A DNA stretch of 64,000 nucleotides from Dendrophyllia cribrosa (lineage: Eukaryota; Cnidaria; Anthozoa; Scleractinia; Dendrophylliidae): assembly GCA_024195265.1 (NCBI GenBank), contig JAJLRJ010000006.1, positions 32,322,434 through 32,386,433 of the forward strand, in the 5' to 3' direction. How positions within the stretch are numbered: the stretch's first letter is position 1; each line of letters opens with the position of its first letter. The position numbers were made by a program, and so were the translations under genes. Below the pieces are notes generated by a model, which saw nothing but the letters and a program-made list of their open reading frames with translations, was not told where the DNA came from and did not search any database. This document shows positions 45,171 to 55,367 of the stretch, piece by piece.

Positions 45171-46134
45171 GCTGCATTCCAGGGCGTCTGGAAAACATAG
45201 AATCCGGAATCCGGAACCGGAACCGGAACCGGAACCGGAACCGGAACCGGAACCGGAAAATTCCATGGTGCTGACAAAAAAAAAACAGGTGTTTGCTCAG
45301 ACATCGTCCAAGCAAAACCTGCCTCTCGATGCAAATATGGCGCGAATTTATGAGGTGATGTTCTGGATCAAGTTACCTATGATTGACATCTGTACTTCGC
45401 CTTCGTTATCCGGCGTGAGAACATTTTTTAAAAATTGCTCTTTGGTGAGAAACTTGAAAACATGCAAGAGCCAAGGAGTCACGACAGTCCTGACAAGAAA
45501 AGGTGATTCACAAAAATGCATGTTCGAGTTTTATTGTTATTGCATGTTTAGCGTTTAATAAACGCCGATCTATTTGTTTTCCTAAATATTTTTGCTTCAT
45601 TTTTTAGATCTCGTCACGAAGACAAGACGACAAGAACTCGACATACAGCTGGAGGTTACTTGATCCAGCACATAACCTCATTAATTCGCGCCATATTTGC
45701 ATCGAGAGGCAGGTAATCGCTCTTATTTTTTGCTTGTACGATGTCTGAGCAAACACCTGTTTTTTTTTTGTCAGCACCATGGAGTTCGATTACCAAAAGA
45801 TATAGATTGAATTCTGGAGATTAAATCAATTGTCAATTGTGGAAATTATGGCGCAGAAGCTCTTTTATAGCAATAAAAAAGCCTCCTCATCCTATTTTTA
45901 AGGCAAGGAAAAACCCATGTTACCTACGTGCACAAGTCCTACGAATGTTTCCTTTCCAAGTTTTTGTTTCCTCGGTGATTTTACTACATATTTCAACGCA
46001 TTCTAGTCTGCTTCGGCTGAAAATGTTCCGTACAGTATTAATATAATTTATCTTAACAACAAATTTCCGGTTCCAGTTCCGGCTCCGATTCCGGATTCCG
46101 GATTCTGTGTTTTCCAGACGCCCGCATTCCACAA
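45171..46134. mobile_element. Large palindromic element carrying a CCGGAA hexamer array
   Basis: The outer arms GCATTCCAGGGCGTCTGGAA and TTCCAGACGCCCGCATTCCA, and inner arms CAGGTGTTTGCTCAGACATC and CGAGAGGCAGGT/ACCTGCCTCTCG, are mirrored, with the inner arms shifted by an extra segment (45790-46060). The left arm has a run of about eight CCGGAA hexamers (45203-45259); the right arm has only a degenerate version (CGGTTCCAGTTCCGGCTCCG). The frame at 45265 is antisense-mirrored and not a convincing gene. Confidence 0.7.
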
Positions 46135-46374
46135 GACAACAAACGGATGATTTTGTGATAAGAGGATCCTGAAGGGGTACAATGGGAACTAGGATTGGCC
46201 TGTTTTTGCCCTGGGAAATGGGATTTGAGTCACTGGGACTGGGATTTGCTCACTGGGAATGGAAAAAAAAAACGTCGAAATGGGAATGGGACAGTTGTCT
46301 TTAAGCATGCCCAGTCAATGCTTCACTGGTCTTAACTAGTCTAACTAATTTCCTTAGTGAAACAAAGGGAATGG

Positions 46375-46520
46375 TAAACTGATCCTTACGGCAGAAAAAC
46401 AGAAGCAGAAGCAGAAGCAAATAAAATAAAATAAAATAAAAGTGGAAAATAATAGTGCCATATATTTTGCTTTGCAAAACAAAGCTTCTTCAGGGGCTAA
46501 CACTATAAATGATTACACAA
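46375..46520. repeat. Fragment of the CTTCTTCAGGGGCTAAC family
   Basis: AAACTGATCCTTACGGCA, (AAAAT)n, then AAAGCTTCTTCAGGGGCTAAC, matching one arm of the palindrome at 51945-52325. Confidence 0.65.
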
Positions 46521-48118
46521 CTGTAAAACCGTTATACAAGTGGTTTTGAAAAAACTAAAGAATAACAAAAACAATAAATATGATTGTTGAAGGGTTTGAC
46601 GGGAAATAAACTAAACTGACTAGTGATGAGAAAGTTAATGAACTTCGTCGCGTCTGTTGATTCCAAGTGGTTCTAACGTTTTCGCTTTGTCCATGAGAAA
46701 TGCTTCACGCGCTTTTCTTACAGAGTCTCTGCTATTACGTATTAATTCCAAAGGTATAAGTTGCATATCCTTACAGTCGCGGATCGAGGATTTTTTTATG
46801 GGGGGTGGCTACGGGTATATGCTTAAGTCTATAAAACTTTTATAAAAAACTTTTGCAATTAAAAAGAAAACTATTAAAACCTTAGGTTAAGCACTTGACA
46901 CTGGCCTGTATTTAAAAACGGGTGAAAAAAATCGTCACTTCAAAACGGGTAAATTACTTGATTCGCTTCACAGTATTTAAATCTCGCGGCGGGCTTGAGT
47001 TTTTTCATGAAGGAAGATTACAAAGACTTCAACGCTCATAAAAATATTTAAGCAGCATCAAGGTTAAACCTTAGCGCGAGATATTTACATAACGCTGATA
47101 AGATCGATTCTCCGTGCTCAATTGAATTAACGAATTTTAAGCAACTTTGAAATTCGAAAGCATCGCGCTGGATCATTTCCCCTTAAATTCCTTCTGGGAT
47201 CCAAAAGAACATCCCTTCATCTTTCAAATACCAAATTTTTGACCAATTATTTTGCTTCGCTCATGTTTAAATTCAGCGATGAGTTTGACCTATTTTTAAA
47301 CGAGTTAAAAGTGTGTCAAGTAAAATTAATTACACTTTGTAAATTAAAGGACACAAAGCGCTAAAATCACCTTCAATGTACCTTTTATTTGATGTCATAC
47401 TCTAAGATTTGACAGGTATTGTCCCTTTAGAGTGCTTTATTTTTTCACGCGAAGATTCCAAACTCGGCATAAATTTTGAGTCCCTAAAGTGGCATTTTGG
47501 CGGTATTCAGTTATTATCGATTTTCTCTGAAACAAATCGATATTTAGCCAAACTGACTATGCAGTAATTTGTTTCACATAAGGGCCTACCTAAGTTGAGA
47601 ATATAAGCGAAATCCAATTTTTTTCGATTGCCAGAAATTTTTTAAATTGTTTGATTTTTGGTAACATGCGCTCTTAATGTGGAAGGGGTGAGGTTCTTTG
47701 TTCAGTTTTCAGTTATTAAGAATAGGCATGTATACTGTTTAAATTGTTTATTCATAATTGAACTGAGAATATTCTGTTGGATTGTCTCTGCTATCTAATA
47801 TGTACATTGTTTAGATTGTTGATAGTTACAATGCTCGCTCCAGCCTCCAGGCGCCGTGCTGCCATGGAAAGAGATTGCTGTTTTGGTCACGTGACTTCTA
47901 TGGTGCGTTGTAATGTCAACTCCATCTTTCTTTTGTATTTCCGAAGAATCTGTAGATTTGATTTTTCTTTTTTCATTGTTCTCTTGTTTTCTTTTTGTTT
48001 TAACCTCTGGATTTTTTTCCCGTTACTCGGTTTCTCGTTATTTCGTTACTCGTTAATCGTTACTGCGTTACGCCGCCGGGAGCCTGAGCATGAGATCAAC
48101 TTCCGAGTTTATCCGAAG

Positions 48119-49855
48119 ATGTCGGCAAAGTGCTTTGTGATCAGCAGTTGCGTTTGCTTCTTACTTTTACCCACTGCCTTATTTAGTGCTGCTTTATGGT
48201 TCGTTGATTTCCTCCCCGTCGCGCTTGGTGATTCTGGCAGCCCAAGCCTCATCCTGTCTATTCATCCAAGCACTGGAAATGAGCCGAGTTCAAAGGAATT
48301 CGGTTTAAGTCCGTCGTATACACTACCATGACTGGAGTCCTTTATTGAGGCATCCACTGAAGAGAATTCACTGAGCGGCCTTGCTGTGTATTCTAACCTC
48401 ACAAATGCGTGTCAACCGCTGGATGATCTAAGCAATGCAAATATACAAGTGCACAAAATCGCCCTTGTCACCCTTGTGAACGAATCTGCGTGTACATTGC
48501 AAGACCTAGCAGTAAATGCGCAGAATGCCGGATACTCTGTACTGATACTGCCTTCGGCTGCACAAGAAATGTTTCCCTCGTCCAAAGTACCGACTCAGAA
48601 CAAATTAATTATTCCGGTTAATTTCGTTGACGGACTGACAAATAAAACTAATGCCGAGCAGTACTTTTCCGATGCTGACCGAACTTATGTTGACATCTTG
48701 TGTACCGATTGCAATACATCCGGCGAAGATGAACTAAGTAAAATGGAGTCTTACTTAGTTAGACTTTACTATTGGTTTCTTGTTGGGCCGTTAATCACAC
48801 TCGAGTGGCTGAGACGTACAAAAAAACTTTGTTGGATGCCTGGCGGTCAACAAGTCGACGAACATCAGGCTGTTGAAAACGAGAATGTCGCTGAAAGTGA
48901 AATTCGAAGCATGGAAGAAGGTGAAAATGGAAATGAGCCACTGTCAAATCGATGCTTGCTCTCAAATGACGGTGAGTCCATTGGAACTCACCAGGGACCA
49001 GAAGGTTCGAGAGAAGATGAGTACGGCAGCCAAAGAGGTGAGGAACAACCGCTACTTATTGCTGTGGGTGATGAAAATACGAGACAGCCACGAGGCACTG
49101 GAAGTGTAAACGATATCAATAGAATTTTTCACAAAGGTGTGATGTGTTTTGCTTATATAATTCTTATCATAGCAGCCCTCCCGATTGCTATTTCTAGTGG
49201 AGGTTTGTCCTTTTTTAGATTTGACCAAACGACAAGTATTACAAATTCAATTGCACCATCCTTCTTTTCCGAAGCTCCAGGAAATCTGTTGCAATCTGAG
49301 AATTTCAATGTTGCGTTGTATTATTTAGGGTTGCTGCTAATTGTTTCGATGTGGTCACCCTTTCAGATATTTTGTTTCTTCCTGTACAGTCGGTTCGCCT
49401 GTAACACCACATGGACCGTTCCAACCAACTTTTCAAAACTGATTCGAAGCGATTGGTTTGCGTCAAGCATTTATTTGCTGGTTTTAGCTGTAGTTGTGCC
49501 TTATTGTACGTCATCACAAAATTCTAGCAATTTTGGTTATTTTGCAATTTACAACATCGTTTGCACAGTCTGTAATGTGCTTTTCATAATCATCGTAAAC
49601 AAGCACAAATTTGTCACGCGTTATGTTTTCTACATCAGCGTATGTATGATTTGTGCTTATATTCAAAGCGATATCGTTGCCGTGTTTTATTTTGCACTCA
49701 ATTCTGAAGGATCCCTAAGCAACTTAAAACTCACTGCCCTCCGCACGGTAGCGATTGGGCTCACTTTGACTGTGAGTTTCAGTTCTTCTATGCACATCAT
49801 TCGAAAACTTTATAAGCCGCAGGAATCGCTGTTTGAGGGACTTTCGGAGAAATAA
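48119..49855 (+). pseudogene. PA-domain seven-span membrane protein, copy 2 (one in-frame TGA)
   Basis: The frame of 578 codons from ATG 48119 to the stop at 49855 is fully colinear with copies 1 and 3. A single TGA lies at 48329-48331, at the position where copy 3 has TCA (Ser, in NSPSLESF). No other lesion, indel or frameshift was seen. The sequence after the stop keeps the PA-like block (NLTNACQPLDDLSNANIQVH, NAQNAGYSVLI), the first span, the acidic loop with EEQPLL, and all six C-terminal spans, the last 130 residues nearly identical to copy 3. So the lesion is young, polymorphic, a sequencing error, or read through. An internal start downstream would give a protein without a signal segment. 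The upstream open frame from 47777 is 5' flank with no similarity to the paralogs. Confidence 0.85.
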
Positions 49856-50704
49856 AATGGAGCACGATTTGGATGATGTAACGCCAAGGTAACTAATAGT
49901 TTTCTTGACAGTTTAACTTTTTTTACATTCCACTGACAGAGTTTATAGTCTGATACCTTATTACTGCCTTTTAGGGTACTACTGCCAGAAAAATATGTTT
50001 ACGCACAGGAACAACTAATCAGAAGGAATTGGTACCTCTTAGGAGTGAAAATTAATGTGAGCCACACCCACAAAAGGAATTTCTGGTACATTTTAGGGGT
50101 TGCTTACAACCGAAATTGATGGTGATCATTGGAAATGATTTCCAATGATCACCCAAGTCAATTTTATGTGGGATTCCCCCCGCCCCGGGTACTTAGTGTT
50201 CATGATAATTACGGACGAACCACTCTGTGGCAATAGGTTTTGTGATATTTTGTGTTAGTTTAAATTGCCAGTGCCTTTAAGTTAAATATAGTGACACAGG
50301 GACCGCGGAGCAAGGTGAAAAGTGGGAGGGCTGACAATTGAAAATAATTTTTTCATATTGAAAATCGAAAAAAAGTGGGGGTGGGGGTGCAAAAAAGTGG
50401 TGGGGCCGCGGCCCCCCAGCCCCTCCCCCTCCGCGGTCCCTGTGACATAAGCTAAAGAAGGTAGTTATCATGTGTATTAAATAGCATAAAATGCTTGTTG
50501 CTAGAGACTGTATTTTGTGACTGTATTAGCATTTACAGAATTTTAGATCTACAATTTTAACTTATTAAAGTGATTAATAAAAAGTTGGTTTATTTTCTAT
50601 TTTTTTTTATAACTAAGCAACAATTTCACTTAGAAATTACCTTCAAATCACCATAATAGAATGCCCGTGTAATTGAACTGTCTTAATGTGCTGTCAATGG
50701 TGTC

Positions 50705-51730
50705 CTTTCTAAAAGCTGCACTTTAACTTGTGGGATTCCCCATGGGGACAATACTGGGACCTTTGCTGTTTCTTTTATACATTAATGATTTACCTAATGA
50801 CATCTGCTCTCTTAAGGCTTCTTTAAATCAGGACTTGTTAAATATAAACAATTGGCTTATTGCCAATAAATTGACTCTTAATATGACAAAAACTGAATTT
50901 ATGATAATCGGATCAAGACAAAAATTGAATAGTCTATCCGTTCTCCCAGCTTTCGAAATTAATGGTACACAATTAAACAGAGTTGATTTTACCAAGTTTC
51001 TTGGTGTATTAATTGATGAAAATCTAACATGGAGTAATCATATCAACGCTATATCTAAAAAAATCTCTTCTGCTATTGGATCTATTAAACGAATAAGTCA
51101 CTGTGTTCCTCCTGCAACTCTGCATAATATCTACTATGGGTTAGTTCAATCGCACTTTGACTATTGTAGTGTTGTTTGGGGTAACTGTGCCAAAACATTA
51201 TCTGACAAATTACAAAGACTTCAAAATCGTGCTGTTCGCGTCCTTACCCATTCTAGTTATGATACTGATGCCAACCAATTACTTAAAGAATTAGGTTGGG
51301 ACAATTTAGAAACTCGATGTCAAAAACTAAAGGCTGAGATGGTTTATAAGTCCTTAAACGACCTCGCTCCGAATTATTTGTCCTCTAAATTTGTTCAGCG
51401 GAGTGATGTGATTACTTCTTACAATTTGCGTGATTCTAATAATAAGCTTGCAATACCATTGCCACGTACTAACTATTACAAAAATAGTTTTGCCTATAGT
51501 GGTGCAGTCCTCTGGAACAGTCTACCCTCAGCTGCTAGGCAAGCAACATCTCTGACTAATTTCCGACGATTCTTAATTAATTCCGACACGGCATTCATGT
51601 AAAACAGGCTTTATTTTAGTTTATTTTTCTCTAATAATAGAAGATTAATTTATATACATAGTTTCATATCAAGTTGTAGTTTTATATTAAATTGTTAATG
51701 CCTGATGTATTTACCATGTTTTTAAATAAA

Positions 51731-51767
<37 letters not shown>
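50705..51767 (+). mobile_element. CR1/L2-like LINE, 5'-truncated, internally deleted
   Basis: The frame 50730-51602 (290 residues) begins at the RT motif GFPMGTILGPLLFLLYINDL. It then jumps from LPNDICSLKA to SLNQDLLNINNWLIANKLTL, omitting the FADD/YADD catalytic block that belongs between them, so an in-frame deletion is inferred. It continues FTKFLGVLIDENLTW, HFDYCSVVWGN and NSLPSAARQATSLTNFRRFL, the usual C-terminus, and ends in AATAAA plus a (GAT)n tail (51729-51766), typical of CR1/L2 3' ends. A short GTCTTA/GTCTTG duplication flanks it. It is not active. Confidence 0.85.
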
Positions 51768-51944
51768 TCTTGAGTGACTGATTTCAGAGGAGATGGAACC
51801 GGCCCTCCCCCACTTGCAAAAAAGGCTACCGTGGGTACGCCCCACCTGTTAAGCCAGCGACACATGTACTCTAGGCGATTTTATGCGCTCATCGTGGTGA
51901 TTGGCGAAAATCACCAAGTGTACCCAGGCGATCAATTTTCACAT

Positions 51945-52325
51945 AGTAAATCAGAAAACGGCAAACTGATCCTTACGGCAAGGCGATCAAAGAGTAAACA
52001 AACGAATAAAACAAAATATATATATATATTCAAACAAATTTGCCCAATATTTCGGTTTGAAAACAAACCTTCTTCAGGGGCTAACAGAAAAATGAAGATA
52101 AAACTACACCTAGTCTCCTACACCAATAACACTCTATTGTTTTTATTTTCATAATTTCTTATTTGTAACGAACTTTTAGTTTTATCTTTATTTTTCTGTT
52201 AGCCCCTGAAGAAGGTTTGTTTCTAAACCGAAATATTGGGCAAATTTGTTTGAATCTATATATTTTGTTTTATTCTTTTGTTTACTCTTTCATCGCCATG
52301 CCGTAAGGATCAGTTTGCCTTTTTC
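51945..52325. mobile_element. Palindromic element with CTGATCCTTACGGCA arms
   Basis: GGCAAACTGATCCTTACGGC and GCCGTAAGGATCAGTTTGCC bound a hairpin that includes ACCTTCTTCAGGGGCTAACA and its complement. It is absent from the equivalent site in the copy 3 flank, near 61090. Confidence 0.8.
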
Positions 52326-52877
52326 TGATTTTCTACAAGTAATTATTGTACTGATCCAGGTCTACAACTGGGAGTTCCGGCACCACTCAACGGTTTGTCG
52401 CTGTGGTCTTGCTGATATTTTATATTTTAGGATCAATTAATTTTCCGGAGGGGGAAACTGGGTATACCCAGCTCCTGGTATACCCCACTGGGCAATTGTG
52501 TACGCTCGTCGAGGCAATTAGCGAAAATTGGCTGAAAATTGAGGGTATAAAATTGCCTGGTGTGTCGGTGAGTGGTTTATTTTCTCTTGTGATACTTTAG
52601 ATTAGTTTAAATTGCAAGATTGGGGGCGAACCATTAGACTTTTGGGGCGTAAGGGGGTTGGCTGTGTCACTGCATGCAGTCTCGTTCCCAGTCGTCCTCG
52701 GCGCATAATAGAATGTGACGTCACCCTCAAGCCAATGAGGTCTCTTTTCTCGGTAAGCGCGTTGTTGAGGTCTGTGTACAAGACTGGTGTCGCTGCAGGA
52801 ATTTTTTTTTTGCTAAAACAATCAGGGCATCAAGTCGCAGTTTCAGTTTCAGGATATTCTTTTTTTCAAAATTACCC

Positions 52878-52909
52878 AGCTAAAGCACCCCCCCCCCCCC
52901 CCCCCCCCC
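52878..52909. repeat. Poly-C tract
   Basis: A run of about 30 C. The counterpart G-tract at 61102 and this one are assembly-fragile. Confidence 0.85.
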
Positions 52910-53249
52910 GGCATATTGAAAGGGGGGCGCTAAATGGAATCATTACGGTATTCAGTCATCGTCGTGCCGAACAGAGACCTCGTATTTAATTTCTTGGCGA
53001 AAGAAATGCGAAAGAAACAACAGTTACACGAAACACTGTTTCAGTTTAATAACAGAAAATGGCTTTAAATTAAAGCAAAAGGAAGCGGTAAAATAGCTAC
53101 TTGGTAGATTTTTTCAGTCTGCATGGTTTCGGTGGATTGTGTCTGTGACATCTTGCGAATACGAGTAACCTTGAAGCTAATACTAGAAAGGTTGCGTTGA
53201 CTTAGGGTTATTACTCCACTGACAATATCTGACATTTGCTACAAAAGAA

Positions 53250-54242
53250 TAGCCTGTGAACAGGCTTCTTTTGGGGGAATTGGGTTAGGTTAAAATCGGC
53301 GAGCGAAGCGAGGACTGGGGAAGAGGGAAGGGGCGGCGAAGCCTGTGGACTCGCCTTTGATGCCGCCGTTCCGCCCCCTAGTAATTATCCTGCTATTATA
53401 TTGTCAACAAGTTAATTAATAGGCTAAACACGACTCCCACTCTTCGCAAAAAAGTATTTAAAAAGCCTAAAGTATAAAGCTTTCCCAGTAAGACTTCAGA
53501 GAGAATTGCGCCTTAAGATCACAGTTTAATATGAATTTGTTCTCTTCGATAATATTGACCTTTTGATCTCGGCGGATTGTAGTGTTTCCGGCCACGCGGT
53601 AATAGGCATCTTAGATCCGAGTCTCAAAAAGCCGTAGTCTATAATTCCACTGCAATGAAATCATGAATTATTTCAATAGTTTTTAGCTTCTTAGTAAGTT
53701 CTGCAGTTGAGTGGTGTGTCTCAATGGAGCTATGATAAACCCCCGTTGATTTGGCATCCAACAGATAATCTGCAGCATGGTTGCTGTTTTGTAAATCCAG
53801 TCGGCAAAATTAAAAAAAATCCTGCTTTTTTGCCACAGACTTTTATAGACACAGCTTTTGCTCTTATTAACGTCTCGGTATATGCGAAATATTTCGCAAC
53901 GAATCGCTCAAAGCTTTCTCAAAATCGAGATCTGAAAATTGCATGCGAAGAGTCGCCTTGTTTGTTTATCATTTGAGCTAGCAAATGGAATAATTATGCA
54001 AATATAGGGCGCCAGGCATTTGAGATGTCAACATGTGTCGTCAATCACCGCATACCTATCAACAATAAGTGATCTGACCAATCAGCTCATGATACCAGAC
54101 TCTGGTATCATGGAACGGCGGCATCAAAGGCGAGTCCACAGGCTTCGCCGCCCCTTCCCTCTTCCCCAGTCCGCGCTTGGCTCGCTTCGCTCGCCGATTT
54201 TAACCTAACCCAATTCCCCCAAAAGAAGCCTGTTCACAGGCT
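53250..54242. mobile_element. AGCCTG-family transposon, 993 bp, TIR about 125 bp
   Basis: The left TIR (53250-53373) and right TIR (54112-54242) share TAGCCTGTGAACAGGCTTC, GGGGGAATTGGGTTAGG, AAAATCGGCGAGCGAAGCGA and GGGGCGGCGAAGCCTGTGGA. They are flanked by a 9-bp duplication ACAAAAGAA (53241-53249, 54243-54251). No transposase was seen in the roughly 740-bp core. Missing from the copy 3 flank. Confidence 0.85.
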
Positions 54243-54348
54243 ACAAAAGAACTACTTACTGGAAGAGAGAAAATGAATGTCTGCATGTAATTTTGAGAAA
54301 AATCTTGACCAACTTCGCGCGCACTCGAATTCTAGGCTTCTAGCGCCC

Positions 54349-54514
54349 AGCCTGTCCCAGGTGTGAAAATTGTGGGGCCTGGGGAGCAGCTGAAAACCGG
54401 GGCGCGAATGAGCGGGAAAAACGAGGGGAGCCCTTCGCGAGCACTCGTAATATTTTCCCTTCGCGCGCCGCCTATCTCTCGCTCCCCACTATCTAAACAC
54501 CTGGAAAAAGGCTA
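54349..54514. mobile_element. AGCCTG-like palindrome in the copy 2 flank
   Basis: AGCCTGTCCCAGGTGTG and, reversed, TAGCCTTTTTCCAGGTGTT. It is present at the same place in the copy 3 flank (61576-61741), so it predates that duplication. No target duplication was seen. Confidence 0.65.
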
Positions 54515-55367
54515 CCATACTGATGCAACGGCGCTTAAGGCGGGGGTCCACATGAACGCCATTTCTCCGCCACTTGACATGGCCTTAATGGAAATATCTC
54601 GTTCACGATTCAAGCAATCCAAAAACTCTCTGCGCATCTCATGAATCTATGCTATGGGGTGTTTTGTAAATTTTTGGGTGATTTTTGGGTTTGTTTTTGG
54701 TGGAAATAGCTTTTCTCAGAAAATATTGAAAATTTAATGAAGTTTTAAAAAGAGAATTTGTAGTTAATAATTAATAGGCGGACAAGTTAGTCCACTAACA
54801 ACCTGGGGTACTCTTGCGTGGGTATCAACCTTCTGTTGGAGTTCCAAAAATCATTTTCTTTCTTCTATCCTTTCTTTAAACCTCTTCAAATTTCATTCAG
54901 ATTCATGTTTAACCCCGCTTTTGTTCTTCGCGTCTGTTGAGACCATTTAATAGTTGTTAAAGATTTTTATTTTTGTATGTATGAATGGTCAAACTTTTAA
55001 GTTTCAACTACAGATTCAAGTTACAATCACATTGTATAACATTATTAACAGTTCCACTGGAAAATACTGCTTTAATAGTAGCTTTAATCTGAATGGTCAA
55101 ACTTTCGAATTTCATCAACAGAGTTAAAATTTTGAACCACCTTGTAAAGCATAGTAAACAGCACCACAGGAAGGTATTTCAGTGGATTTCATTTAAATGG
55201 TCATACCTTTGAACACTCCGATCGTTACAGTTACTGTAGAACTACTACTAGTTACCCTGGGAGTGAGAGCGGTACGATTTATGTTTACACGAGTCCGAAT
55301 CAGGTAAGTCAGGTAAATCAAGTTTTACTATATTCTCCTGTATTGAAATGTTTTAGTAGTGGAATTA

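Larger units (their letters stand above)
43569..47673. mobile_element. 4.1-kb TTAA-target element with about 345-bp terminal inverted repeats
   Basis: It is flanked by TTAA (43565-43568, 47674-47677), with termini GAGCCAATGTTACC and GGTAACATGCGCTC. The arms 43569-43912 and 47673-47327 match in reverse (GGCATTTTGG, TTATCGATTTTCTCTGAAAC, AAATTAAAGGACACAAAGCG). There is no transposase in the interior, which holds repeats at 43905, 44349 and 45171. It begins with GAGC, like the element at 23606, so the two may be related families. Inserted in the Penelope-like element. Confidence 0.85.
41965..47720 (-). pseudogene. Penelope-like retroelement, broken and split by insertions
   Basis: Minus-strand pieces in order: about 47720-47678 (NKEPHPFHI); then 43564-43430 (LYKEVKTQLAEMKLIKPRND, NPAECDALKVLKSDTE); 43090-43010 (YNGNHIDEMTKKLL, CQTPNLTKMHKP); 43000-42760 (ISGCDGPTEKLSAFVDQLL, then ASMDLTSLYANIPQEDGINI); 42650-42500 (LILTENFFQFNEK, ETAIGTQMAV); 42300-41965 (RYIGDIFLFG, AEISETETCFLDTNVNKGER, SVLDVRAHFK, YTHYSTCH). 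This is the order of the Penelope-like RT. The usual catalytic YxDD-type block reads YIGDI, so one Asp is lost. Several frameshifts and stops are present. Insertions are at 42326-42493, 43281-43430 and 43569-47673. I saw no GIY-YIG endonuclease 3' of the RT. Confidence 0.85.
49856..55290. repeat. Segmental duplication: copy 2 3' flank
   Basis: It matches the copy 3 flank (59915-63228) from AATGGAGCACGATTTGG to GGGAGTGAGAGCGGTA in the same order and orientation, except for extra blocks at 50290-50450, about 50705-51767 (LINE), 51945-52435 (palindrome) and 52762-54262 (AGCCTG element and neighbours). No genes of its own were seen. Confidence 0.85.

Noticed and set aside
45265..45558. 97-codon frame as a host exon
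   Set aside because: It lies in the arm of a palindrome whose mirror image at 45650-45780 carries the same sequence in reverse; no splice or family support.
47777..48118. N-terminal extension of PA-7TM copy 2 by an upstream in-frame ATG
   Set aside because: The extension has no counterpart in copies 1 and 3, whose homology starts at the MSxKC/MLGKY methionine.
48329..48331. Selenocysteine at the in-frame TGA of copy 2
   Set aside because: Paralog copy 3 has serine, not cysteine, at this position and no selenocysteine insertion element was evident in the 3' flank.
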